Positions 1 through 8,574 of a DNA stretch of 64,000 bases are shown here, piece by piece. Source of the DNA: JBBDMU01 sp040905685. GTDB lineage: Bacteria > Bacteroidota > Rhodothermia > Balneolales > Natronogracilivirgulaceae. How positions within the stretch are numbered: position 1 is the first letter of the stretch; the number at the start of each line of letters is the position of its first letter. The stretch covers positions 76,662-140,661 of the forward strand of contig JBBDRB010000040.1 in the NCBI GenBank assembly GCA_040905685.1. Direction: 5' to 3'. Under the pieces are notes generated by a model, which made no database searches, was not told where the DNA came from, and saw only the letters and a program-made list of their open reading frames with translations. The translations under genes and the position numbers were made by a program.

Positions 1-272
1 CCGATAACCAAACAGCGGCTGTTTCAGGCACGGGAGCCGGTGAGGAATTTATCCGCCATGCCGTGGCCTATCAGGTCACAGCCCTCATGGAGTATAAAGG
101 GTTAAGCCTGGATGAAGCGGCCAGCCACGTAATTTTTGAAAAGCTTGAACCGGGTGACGGGGGCATCATCGCCATCGGCAAAGACGGGTCGATAGCCATG
201 CCCTTCAGTACGACCGGTATGTTTCGCGGAGCGGCCAACTCTGAGGGCTTATTTGAGGTAAAAATTCACTGA
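1..272 (+). CDS. Isoaspartyl peptidase/L-asparaginase (type III), C-terminal fragment
   Basis: The gene enters from outside the window; the frame begins at base 3 and ends with TGA at 270-272, leaving 89 residues. They contain GTGAGEEFIR and GDGGIIAIGKDGSIAMPF followed by TTGMFRG, which match the C-terminal (beta-subunit) end of plant-type asparaginases/isoaspartyl peptidases. In that Ntn-hydrolase family the T-G pair in the first motif binds substrate and the enzyme removes beta-aspartyl residues from damaged peptides. The autocleavage threonine lies upstream, outside the window. The GTG at 63 is internal, not a start. Confidence 0.85.
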   Translation, partial: DNQTAAVSGTGAGEEFIRHAVAYQVTALMEYKGLSLDEAASHVIFEKLEPGDGGIIAIGKDGSIAMPFSTTGMFRGAANSEGLFEVKIH

Positions 273-281
273 CCCGTGGCC

Positions 282-1163
282 TTACTGGCCCACGGTCACG
301 CCTGCACCCTTGTTCTCTTCGACCCGGGTTATAAAGCGGTCGATCAGGTGAATGATAATCTTGCCGCCTTTGCTGTTCTTATGGATAAGGTCCGGAGTTA
401 GCAGAAAGCCGTTTTTTTCGGAGATATCATCCCAGCTTTTTTTAAGAACATAACGCCGGAAAGCCGAACGGCGGATCAGATGGCCGTTTTTCTTATAAGC
501 ATTCCGGCTTATGTGATTCAGCGATTGAAGCAACTCCCGTTCACGTTCATTCAATGGCAGATAACCCACTCCGAAAGCCTCGGCAACCTCTTTTACAATA
601 ACGGAATATTCGGCTGACCAGTAATTGCTTTCCTCACCGAGGTCTTCGCCGACCAGGGGAGGGGAGATCAGTGCGATGTGAGCCGTGGTTTCGTTTTGAA
701 GCCGTTGCAGGATTTGGTTCAGGTTTTCCCTGAACCATTCCGGAGAAGGGATTTGCGGCAGTTTGTTTGATTTCTTGTACTTCTTTTCTCTTTTGTGGCT
801 TAAGGTGGCATCCACCTCATAGGAACCAATTAAAATGGTGATAAAACCAGGCTTAAGATCAATTACCGGATCGAGGCGCTGGAGAACATTCCATGCCAGG
901 TCCCTGCCCATGCCGGCATTAATAAATTCAAAATCATGATTGTAGGGTTTAGACGAGAGTGCGTCCACGTAGTTGAAACTCAGGGTACCCTGGGTAATGC
1001 TGTCGCCAATGCACACGACACGTTTTTTGGTCCGGGGTGTGGAGGCGCAGGTTTCGGGCCGGTTACGCGGTAAAGCCTTGACTTTTCTTCTTACGTACAA
1101 TAACACTCCTAGAATGCTGAAGGCAATCAGGGTGCCAAAAACTAACAGGGCAGACAATACCAT
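282..1163 (-). CDS. Membrane-anchored SGNH/GDSL hydrolase family protein
   Basis: About 293 residues from the ATG at 1163; a TTG at 1223 would add 20 residues, and neither start has a good ribosome site. One N-terminal membrane segment (VLSALLVFGTLIAFSILGVL) is followed by a basic stretch, so the catalytic domain is probably anchored. Block I is CIGDSITQGT (nucleophile Ser) and block V is DLIHKNSKGG (Asp and His). Block III, usually GxND, reads GSYEVD, so the oxyanion-hole Asn appears replaced by Tyr. The substrate is unknown; the family includes esterases, lipases and acyl transferases. The 174-bp gap to the divergent GMC gene is AT-rich and should hold both promoters. Confidence 0.75.
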   Translation of the reverse strand: MVLSALLVFGTLIAFSILGVLLYVRRKVKALPRNRPETCASTPRTKKRVVCIGDSITQGTLSFNYVDALSSKPYNHDFEFINAGMGRDLAWNVLQRLDPVIDLKPGFITILIGSYEVDATLSHKREKKYKKSNKLPQIPSPEWFRENLNQILQRLQNETTAHIALISPPLVGEDLGEESNYWSAEYSVIVKEVAEAFGVGYLPLNERERELLQSLNHISRNAYKKNGHLIRRSAFRRYVLKKSWDDISEKNGFLLTPDLIHKNSKGGKIIIHLIDRFITRVEENKGAGVTVGQ

Positions 1164-1397
1164 GGGTAATACGGAATAGGTATAAAGGATGCATTTGGAG
1201 AGGTAAATACCCCTATTAAACAATCTGAATCAAGTTAAGCAGGGAAGCGGTAAAAAACACAGAGTAAAAAATTTTTCTATCGGGCAGTAAGAGCAAAAAA
1301 CAAAAAGTTACTACAAATATAATTACCCATATTTAAATTCGATGGAAAGTTTAATATCTTAAGTTATTGTACTTATGTGTAACTATTTATTAACATT

Positions 1398-3098
1398 ATG
1401 AATATAAACCTTAGAGCAAAAGCACAGAATACCTACGATGCCATTGTTGTGGGAACCGGTATAAGTGGAGGGTGGGCAGCTAAAGAGCTTACGGAAAAGG
1501 GGTTGAATACCCTGGTTCTGGAAAGGGGCCGGGATGTCGAGCATGTTGCCGATTACCCGACCATGCTCAAAGAGCCCTGGGAGCTTCCGTATAACGATCA
1601 GTTGACCGTGGATGAGCTGGAAGATTATCCCGTACAAAGGCGAACCGGGTATACCATGAGGCAATCCCTCAAGCACTGGTGGGTAAAAGATACGGATCAG
1701 CCCTATGAAGAGGTGAAGCGTTTCGACTGGATCCGGGGTTATCATGTAGGTGGAAGATCCCTGATGTGGGGGCGGCAAAGCTACCGGTTGAGCGAAATGG
1801 ATTTCAGCGCCAATCTCAGGGAGGGCTTAGCCGTGGACTGGCCCATACGTTACAGGGATATTGAACCCTGGTATGACTATGTTGAATCTTTTATCGGGGT
1901 AAGCGGAAAAGCCGAAGGCCTGTCCCAGCTGCCGGACGGTAAATTCCTCCCGCCCATGGATCTTAACTGCCTGGAAGAGCACCTTCAGGCCCGGATGGCC
2001 GAAACGTTCAGTGACCGGACACTGACCATAGGCCGGACGGCCAACCTGACCCGGCCGCACAACGGGCGCGGATCATGCCAGTACCGAAGCCTTTGCAGCC
2101 GGGGTTGTCCCTTCGGCGCGTATTTCAGCAGCAATGCATCCACCCTGCCGGCGGCAGAGCAAACTGGAAATATGACACTCAGACCTCACTCCGTAGTGAA
2201 TTCGATTATATATGACGAAGCAGCGGGCCGGGCCACCGGAGTAAGGGTCATAGACGGGGAAAGCGGTGAAATGATGGAATACTATTCCAGGGTCATCTTC
2301 CTGAATGCTTCAACCCTTAATTCTGCCCTTATTCTGTTAAACTCATTATCGGATCGTTTCCCCGCGGGACTGGGAAATGATTCCGGTGAACTGGGCCGGA
2401 ACATCATGGATCACCATTTCAGGGTTGGCGCCAACGGAGAATACGACGGTTTTCAGGAGCGGTATTACACAGGTCGCCGTCCTAATGGCTTTTACATACC
2501 CCGATACCGCAATATTGGTGAAAATGGCCGGGATTACCTGCGGGGCTTTGGCTATCAGGGCAGTGCCAGCCGGGAAGGCTGGTGGAGAGGAGTACGTGAA
2601 CTTGCCATTGGCTCCGAACTCAAAGAGCTTCTTACCCTGCCCGGGCAATGGACCATGGGGATGACCGGCTTTGGGGAATGCCTGCCCTATCATGAGAATA
2701 AAGCCACATTAAATCATGACAAGACCGACAAATGGGGGCAGCCTACCCTGGTCATCGATTGCGAGTTCAGGGAAAATGAAATGAAGATGCGTGGAGATAT
2801 GGCCAACGACGCCGCGGAGATGCTGGAAGCGGCCGGCATGAAAAACATCACTACGTTTGATGATATCGGCGGACCCGGACTGGGCATTCATGAAATGGGT
2901 ACGGCCCGCATGGGGCATGACCCGGAAACATCCGTATTAAACAGGTTCAATCAGATCCATGCCGTGCCGAATGTCTACGTAACGGACGGTTCGTGCATGA
3001 CCTCGGCGGCCTGCCAGAACCCATCGCTTACGTACATGGCCTTAACGGCCCGCGCCTGCGAACATGCCGTTGAAGAAATGAAAAAAAATAACCTTTAG
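1398..3098 (+). CDS. GMC-family FAD-dependent oxidoreductase (gluconate/glucose dehydrogenase-like large subunit)
   Basis: A 566-residue flavoprotein. The N-terminus holds the FAD dinucleotide-binding motif DAIVVGTGISGGWAAKEL (residues about 14-31). The C-terminus holds HEMGTARMG and a later NPS, the GMC active-site His and Asn regions. A cysteine cluster near residues 227-237 (C-x5-C-x3-C in SCQYRSLCSRGCPFG) resembles the cysteine-rich loop of bacterial three-subunit FAD glucose dehydrogenases, where it holds an iron-sulfur cluster; that role here is inference. It lies 10 bp before a gluconate 2-dehydrogenase subunit 3-like gene, the usual partner. No N-terminal signal is visible, so export would depend on that partner. 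Likely substrate: a sugar, sugar acid or polyol. Confidence 0.88.
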   Translation: MNINLRAKAQNTYDAIVVGTGISGGWAAKELTEKGLNTLVLERGRDVEHVADYPTMLKEPWELPYNDQLTVDELEDYPVQRRTGYTMRQSLKHWWVKDTDQPYEEVKRFDWIRGYHVGGRSLMWGRQSYRLSEMDFSANLREGLAVDWPIRYRDIEPWYDYVESFIGVSGKAEGLSQLPDGKFLPPMDLNCLEEHLQARMAETFSDRTLTIGRTANLTRPHNGRGSCQYRSLCSRGCPFGAYFSSNASTLPAAEQTGNMTLRPHSVVNSIIYDEAAGRATGVRVIDGESGEMMEYYSRVIFLNASTLNSALILLNSLSDRFPAGLGNDSGELGRNIMDHHFRVGANGEYDGFQERYYTGRRPNGFYIPRYRNIGENGRDYLRGFGYQGSASREGWWRGVRELAIGSELKELLTLPGQWTMGMTGFGECLPYHENKATLNHDKTDKWGQPTLVIDCEFRENEMKMRGDMANDAAEMLEAAGMKNITTFDDIGGPGLGIHEMGTARMGHDPETSVLNRFNQIHAVPNVYVTDGSCMTSAACQNPSLTYMALTARACEHAVEEMKKNNL

Positions 3099-3108
3099 AT
3101 CGAACGCT

Positions 3109-3672
3109 ATGAACCGAAGAGAAGCCATAAAAAATACCGCCCTGTTCATGGGCGGAGCCGTGTTTGGACCCAGTGTAACCGGGATCCTGAACGGATGCCG
3201 GCCCCACCCGTCGGTAAACTGGACCCCGGAACTTTTCACCGAAAGCCAGGCGGCCCTTATCTCCGAACTTTCGGAGACCATATTGCCTTCGGGAAACACG
3301 CCCGGCGCCAAAGAGCTGGGCGTTCCCGCCTTTATTGAGGAAATGGTGGCCCATGTTTATCCTGCGGATGACCGGACGGATTTTATCGATGGCATTGAAG
3401 CCTTCAATGAAGCGGCCAGGGCAGCCATCGGACTCAGCTTTGTGGATGGTGATGCTGATCAGCGCCATGAGTTCACCGGGCGAGTGAACCGGGAAGCCCT
3501 CCGGAACGGCGAAACCGGAAAACCCTTTATCATTCATGTCAAGGAGCTTACGTTAATGGGGTATTTCACCAGTGAAACCGGGGCTACCACGGTCCTTCAG
3601 CATCAGCAAACGCCCGGACGGTATGAAAGCTGCCAGCCCCTGGATGAGGTGGGCAAAACCTGGGCCGTGTAA
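3109..3672 (+). CDS. Gluconate 2-dehydrogenase subunit 3 family protein (Tat-exported partner of the GMC enzyme)
   Basis: 187 residues. The N-terminus (MNRREAIKNTALFMGGAVFG) has a twin-arginine pair followed by a hydrophobic stretch and a cysteine at LNGC, so Tat export and possibly lipidation are likely. The mature part has LISELSETILPSGNTPGAKELGVPAF, split here for reference as LISELSETILPSG and NTPGAKELGVPAF, the conserved core of this family. In known enzymes the small subunit carries the FAD subunit across the membrane by hitch-hiking. It is co-directional with and 10 bp after the GMC gene, so the two probably form one operon and complex. Confidence 0.85.
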   Translation: MNRREAIKNTALFMGGAVFGPSVTGILNGCRPHPSVNWTPELFTESQAALISELSETILPSGNTPGAKELGVPAFIEEMVAHVYPADDRTDFIDGIEAFNEAARAAIGLSFVDGDADQRHEFTGRVNREALRNGETGKPFIIHVKELTLMGYFTSETGATTVLQHQQTPGRYESCQPLDEVGKTWAV

Positions 3673-3786
3673 ACATGGATGCGTTTTATGTAGGGGATAA
3701 CGGTCCTAATTATAATATAATTTATATTATTAAATATAATGTAAAAGATTAACGAATTTTAAGTAATAAAAATAAATTTTTAAATA

Positions 3787-3800
3787 TGGAAGCGCTTTTG
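3787..3800. promoter_or_regulatory. LacI-family operator-like palindrome upstream of susC
   Basis: TGGAAGCGCTTTTG has the perfect core palindrome AAGCGCTT with a central CpG, the pattern bound by LacI/CcpA-type regulators. It lies about 100 bp before the SusC start in a 223-bp AT-rich gap, next to promoter-like AT-rich sequence. Control of the uptake operon by a sugar-responsive LacI protein is inferred; no such regulator gene is in the window. Confidence 0.4.
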
Positions 3801-3895
3801 TATACTTGATAATGTTAGCATTAACCCCTTTTTGATTTATTTATAGTTTGTTAAAATACGCTCAGGTTAAATGATGATAACGACGGGGAGACAAT

Positions 3896-6800
3896 ATGAA
3901 CAAGACTAGACAAGAGAGTAAATATCTGAATTTACACATTTCCAGCATATCCTGGCTATTCACCTGGCCGGCAGGAAATGATAAAAAAATCCTTTTATCG
4001 GCATTAACCGTTTTATTGATATCCGGGTTGAATTTTGGGGATTCAATTGCGCAGCAAACCGTAACCGGAACCGTTACTGATGCCGGGGATGAAACAACAA
4101 TTCCGGGTGTTAACGTCATCGTGGAAGGTTCGGCCGAGGCGACGGGCTCAACAATCGGGGCCACTACGAACCTCGACGGAGAGTACTCCATCAACGTGCC
4201 AACCGAGCTCAATACCCTGGTCTTCACTTTTGTCGGCTACGAGCGCCAGGTTGTGGAAATCGACGGGAGAACACAGATCGATGTAGCCATGCAGCGGGAC
4301 GTTAGCTTTCTGGAGGACCTGGTCGTGGTAGGGTATGGTACGGAGCGGCAGGAGGATGCCACCGGTTCGGTGTTATCCCTTAGTGAACGGGATTTTAACC
4401 GGGGGGTAATTTCCTCACCCGAGCAGCTGCTCCAGGGCCGGATCGCCGGCGTGCAGATTACATCGGCCAGCGGCGAGCCCGGGGCCGGGGTGAATATCCG
4501 TATCCGGGGCACCTCGTCTGTGCGCGGTGGCAATCAGCCCTTGTTTGTCGTCGATGGCGTGCCCCTGAGCGGAAATGACGTAACCCCGGGCAGTGAAGGC
4601 ATCGGCGCCGGCAGCCAGTCTCCGAGAAACCCGCTAAGCTTTTTAAATCCCGACGATATTGAGAACATAAGCGTGTTAAAGGATGCCTCGGCGGCCGCTA
4701 TATACGGAGCCCGGGGGTCCAATGGCGTGGTTTTGATCACCACCAAACAGACAACAGGCCTCGAACCGAGGCTGACCGTATCCTCGTCGGCGAGTATGAG
4801 CAATATACGAAATAAGATCGACCTGCTTTCTGCCGACGAATATGTCCAGGCCGGTTCATCGGCCGGTGCAGACCCCGATGTTATAGATTTTGGCAGCACT
4901 ACAGACTGGCAGGATCAAATATTCAGGACGGCTATGTCCCAGGACTACAATATCAGTTACGGATCCGGTTCGGAGACGGGTTCCTACCGGCTGTCTCTGG
5001 GCTATGCCGACCAGCAGGGGATTATCGAGAACTCCGCCCTCGAACGCTTGACGGCCCGGATCAATGCCAGCCAGAGCTGGCTGGATGACCTGCTGTCCCT
5101 GGATCTGAACATTACCACTTCCCGGATCCATGACAGCTATGCCCCGGTGGGCAATACGGCCGGTTTTGAAGGGGATTTGGTTGGGGCTGCCCTCCAGGCC
5201 AATCCCACCCGCCCGGTTTTCGAAAGTGAAGGCATTTACATGCAGTCATCCGACTTCAGGAATCCGGCCGGCATGCTGGCCTACATCGATGATAATTCCG
5301 AAACCAACCGGTTGTTGGCCAATGTTGGCGGTACCGTTAATTTTACCGATTGGCTGGCCTACCGGGCAACGCTGGGATACGAAAATTCAGAGTCCGTACG
5401 GCGTATGGGCGCCAGTCCAAATCTTGATTTTGCGGATATCCGGGACCGGGGCGGACGGGCCACAATTGATAACTGGTATGTAAACAGCCAACTGATGGAG
5501 CATACCCTGAATCTGCAGCAATTGCTGGGTGGAGGGGAAATTGATGTCCTTGGGGGCTTTTCTTACCAGCGTTTTGAAAACCGGAGCGACTGGCTGCAGG
5601 CCGAATTTTTTGTAACGGATGAAATTCCTATAGTCGATAACGTAGGCGGGGTCAATAACGACGACAACAAAGCCTTTACCGCTTCATCGCAACGGACCGT
5701 GGATGAAATTCAGTCCTTCTTCGGCCGGGTCAATTACAACTATGATGACCGGTATTTGTTAACCAGCAATTTCCGGGTAGACGGATCCACGAAGTTCGGC
5801 AGAAACAATAAATACGGGTATTTCCCTTCCCTGGCGCTAGCCTGGAGGCTGTCGAATGAAGAGTTCTTTTCCGGCTTGTCTTCCACGGTTAACGAACTGA
5901 AGATAAGGGGAAGCTATGGCATTACCGGCAATCAGGAATTTCCCTCCAATGTCTCCCTTGCCGTATTCAGGACAAACAACGACGGTTCCCTGACCCAATC
6001 CAATAATCCGAACCCGGATATACAGTGGGAAGAAACCGTTCAGTGGGGGGTAGGGACTGACTTTGAATTGTTTGACGGGCGTCTCGGAGGTACGATCGAA
6101 TACTTCAACAAGCAGACCCAGAACCTGATATTTCGGCAGGATTTTGCTCAGCCGGCCGCCGTGGATTTTCAATGGGTCAACCTGGACGGCACGGTCCTGA
6201 ACAGAGGCTGGGAATTTGCCTTGAACACGTCCATCGTTAACACGTCCCGTTTATTCTGGCGAGTAGACTATAACATGAGTTTTCTCCACAATGAAGTCAA
6301 AGACCTGGATACGTTCGTCAATACGGGCCAGATCCATGGCCAGGGGTTGTCGGGAGCCTATGCGCAGCGCATCGCCGAAGGACAGCCTCTGTTTGCCTTT
6401 TATATGCGGGAATTTGAAGGTTTTGACGAAAACGGGCTTGGCATTTATGCAAATAACGAAGAGCTTGACTTCGTCGGCGATCCCATCCCGGATTTTACCC
6501 TGGGCTTTACCAATAGCTTTGCATTCGGGCGTTTTGATGCCAATGTGTTCATGGAAGGCGCTTTCGGCTTTCAGGTTTATAACAATACGGCCAATGCCAT
6601 ATTCCTGAAAGGCAACTTAAGAAACGGACGGAATGTCACCCGGGAAATTGCCGACAGCCCGGAATCTCCCAATAACTTTGGCGAGGCTTCCACCCGTTTT
6701 CTTGAAGACGGCGATTACCTGAGACTGGCCAACGTCAATATCGGTTATAACGTGGATATGGCCGGACTGGGACTGGGAACTTCGGTCCGCAACGTGAGAA

Positions 6801-6964
6801 TCGGCCTGACCGGTCAGAATCTGTTTCTGATCACAAATTATTCCGGTTTTGATCCTGAAGTGGATACCGATAAATCGATCGATGGCATTCCGTCGCTGGG
6901 CATTGACTATACCGCATTTCCCCGGGCGCGGACGGTAACATTTAATATCAGGCTTGAGATATAA
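3896..6964 (+). CDS. SusC/RagA-family TonB-dependent outer-membrane receptor
   Basis: 1022 residues. A long N-terminal leader has its hydrophobic signal segment around residues 32-47 (ILLSALTVLLISGLNF). A carboxypeptidase-regulatory-like domain follows (residues about 53-135, VTGTVTDAGDETTIPGVNV). The plug domain begins at LVVVGYGTERQEDATGSV and contains the SusC signature DNIENISVLKDASAAAIYG-like region, here DIENISVLKDASAAAIYGAR. The rest is the 22-strand barrel. The ATG has a GGGGAG ribosome site. SusC proteins import large ligands such as oligosaccharides or peptides using TonB energy together with SusD, encoded 23 bp downstream. Ligand unknown. Confidence 0.95.
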   Translation: MNKTRQESKYLNLHISSISWLFTWPAGNDKKILLSALTVLLISGLNFGDSIAQQTVTGTVTDAGDETTIPGVNVIVEGSAEATGSTIGATTNLDGEYSINVPTELNTLVFTFVGYERQVVEIDGRTQIDVAMQRDVSFLEDLVVVGYGTERQEDATGSVLSLSERDFNRGVISSPEQLLQGRIAGVQITSASGEPGAGVNIRIRGTSSVRGGNQPLFVVDGVPLSGNDVTPGSEGIGAGSQSPRNPLSFLNPDDIENISVLKDASAAAIYGARGSNGVVLITTKQTTGLEPRLTVSSSASMSNIRNKIDLLSADEYVQAGSSAGADPDVIDFGSTTDWQDQIFRTAMSQDYNISYGSGSETGSYRLSLGYADQQGIIENSALERLTARINASQSWLDDLLSLDLNITTSRIHDSYAPVGNTAGFEGDLVGAALQANPTRPVFESEGIYMQSSDFRNPAGMLAYIDDNSETNRLLANVGGTVNFTDWLAYRATLGYENSESVRRMGASPNLDFADIRDRGGRATIDNWYVNSQLMEHTLNLQQLLGGGEIDVLGGFSYQRFENRSDWLQAEFFVTDEIPIVDNVGGVNNDDNKAFTASSQRTVDEIQSFFGRVNYNYDDRYLLTSNFRVDGSTKFGRNNKYGYFPSLALAWRLSNEEFFSGLSSTVNELKIRGSYGITGNQEFPSNVSLAVFRTNNDGSLTQSNNPNPDIQWEETVQWGVGTDFELFDGRLGGTIEYFNKQTQNLIFRQDFAQPAAVDFQWVNLDGTVLNRGWEFALNTSIVNTSRLFWRVDYNMSFLHNEVKDLDTFVNTGQIHGQGLSGAYAQRIAEGQPLFAFYMREFEGFDENGLGIYANNEELDFVGDPIPDFTLGFTNSFAFGRFDANVFMEGAFGFQVYNNTANAIFLKGNLRNGRNVTREIADSPESPNNFGEASTRFLEDGDYLRLANVNIGYNVDMAGLGLGTSVRNVRIGLTGQNLFLITNYSGFDPEVDTDKSIDGIPSLGIDYTAFPRARTVTFNIRLEI

Positions 6965-6987
6965 AATTTCAAATAAGGAGTATTCTC

Positions 6988-8553
6988 ATGAATAAAACGA
7001 GTAAATATTTGTTCTGTTTGATGGCCGTTGGTTTGCTCATAAATGGCTGTACAGATCTGACCGATCAGGTGGAAGATGGAATTGGCCGTGAGGTCGTTGA
7101 GGGTGGCGGTGTAGAGATAGGTGATCCCGGTGCGGCCCTGACCGGAGTTTATTCCCAGTTGAACGGCATGAGGGGGGCCGGAGAAACCTATGCCCTCATG
7201 GAACATCCCTCCGATGAGATGATTGGTCCTACCCGCGGCACGGACTGGAGTGATTTCGGGGTATGGAGGCAATTGCATGCCCACAGTTGGGATCCTTCTC
7301 ACGGACAAGTGCTGAATGCCTGGAACCTGTTGAATTCGGGCGTTTTCAGGGCCACTCAGGTTGTGGAAGCTTCATCGGCAAGTGCCCGGCAGGTCGCTGA
7401 AGCCCGGTTCCTCAGGGCCTTTTTCATGTTTTATGTGATGGATTTTTACGGGCAGGTTCCCTTCCGGGAAACCGACGCGGCCCCCAATGATGTGCCATCC
7501 GTGCTGAACAGGAGCGAAGCCTTTGATTTTATAATAGATGACCTCAATGAAGCTTACCCGGAGCTTCCCAGTCTGTCGTCAGGCGCCGATGCAGGCACGG
7601 CCTCCAGAGAAGCCGCCGATTTTCTGCTGGCCAGGTTGTACCTGAACCGGGCGGTCTATACGACCGCCACGCCGGAAAATCCCTCGGCCGGTCCGTTTAC
7701 CTTTGAGGATGCCGATATGGATGAGGTTATTGCCAGGGTGGAAAATATTGAGGAGAATGATTACCTGGAGCTGACCGAGTATTTCGATAATTTTCACTGG
7801 GATAATACCACCCTTTCCAACGAGCTTATTTTTGTTATCGATGAGACGGAGGGCTCGTCAACGGCCTTTAACCATTTTTTCATGACCCTGCATTATAACA
7901 ACAGCCCGACCGGATGCTGTAACGGGTTTACGACTACGGCCGAGTTCTATAACACGTTTACAGACGATTCGGATGTCCGGAAAAGCAGCTATATACCGGA
8001 GATGTCGGAAGAGACCGGTATATTAGCCGGATTTCTGGAAGGTCAGCAATACAACAGCTTTGACGGACCGGACGACCCGGGCGAGCCGCTGAACGATCGG
8101 GGAGGCAATCCCCTGGTTTTCACTCCAGAAGTAGATCTGTTTTATTCCAATGAACGGATGGGGGTTCGGGTCATAAAATACCTTGTGAATCCGGATCAGC
8201 CCGATCAACCCGGTACGGATTTCATTTTCTTCCGTTTTGCCGATGCGTTGCTGATGAAAGCCGAAGCTCATTTTCGCAAAGGAGAAACAGGCGATGCATT
8301 GGATATCATCAACGAGATAAGGACCCACCGGAACGCGGATGAATTAGGGAGCCTCGACGAGCAGGCTATTTTGGATGAACGCGGGTTCGAGTTGTACTGG
8401 GAGGGCTGGAGACGGCAGGATCAGATTCGGTTTGCCGACTTCACGAATGAATGGGACCAGAAACCGGCCTCGGAGGATTACCGGATAATATTTCCCATCC
8501 CCCAAAGGGCGCTGGATACCAATCCCAACCTCATTCAGACCATGGGGTATTGA
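6988..8553 (+). CDS. SusD/RagB-family nutrient-binding outer-membrane lipoprotein
   Basis: 521 residues with a lipoprotein signal (FCLMAVGLLINGC; lipid-attached Cys about residue 21) and a clear AAGGAG ribosome site. Typical SusD features are the TPR-like helical core (AEARFLRAFFMFYVMDFYGQVP), the C-terminal FRFADALLMKAEAHFRKGETGDALDIINEIR region (here quoted in parts: FRFADALLMKAEA and ALDIINEIR) and the ending FPIPQRALDTNPNLIQ. It is the lid of the SusCD transporter and captures ligand on the cell surface. It is transcribed with susC and followed after 21 bp by the VCBS/ASPIC gene. Confidence 0.95.
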   Translation: MNKTSKYLFCLMAVGLLINGCTDLTDQVEDGIGREVVEGGGVEIGDPGAALTGVYSQLNGMRGAGETYALMEHPSDEMIGPTRGTDWSDFGVWRQLHAHSWDPSHGQVLNAWNLLNSGVFRATQVVEASSASARQVAEARFLRAFFMFYVMDFYGQVPFRETDAAPNDVPSVLNRSEAFDFIIDDLNEAYPELPSLSSGADAGTASREAADFLLARLYLNRAVYTTATPENPSAGPFTFEDADMDEVIARVENIEENDYLELTEYFDNFHWDNTTLSNELIFVIDETEGSSTAFNHFFMTLHYNNSPTGCCNGFTTTAEFYNTFTDDSDVRKSSYIPEMSEETGILAGFLEGQQYNSFDGPDDPGEPLNDRGGNPLVFTPEVDLFYSNERMGVRVIKYLVNPDQPDQPGTDFIFFRFADALLMKAEAHFRKGETGDALDIINEIRTHRNADELGSLDEQAILDERGFELYWEGWRRQDQIRFADFTNEWDQKPASEDYRIIFPIPQRALDTNPNLIQTMGY

Positions 8554-8574
8554 CGGGCCCAGGGGTTGGCGGTT

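Noticed and set aside
63..272. Stand-alone 69-codon gene starting at GTG 63
   Set aside because: The frame is open to the left edge and encodes conserved asparaginase sequence before the GTG, so it is the tail of a larger gene.
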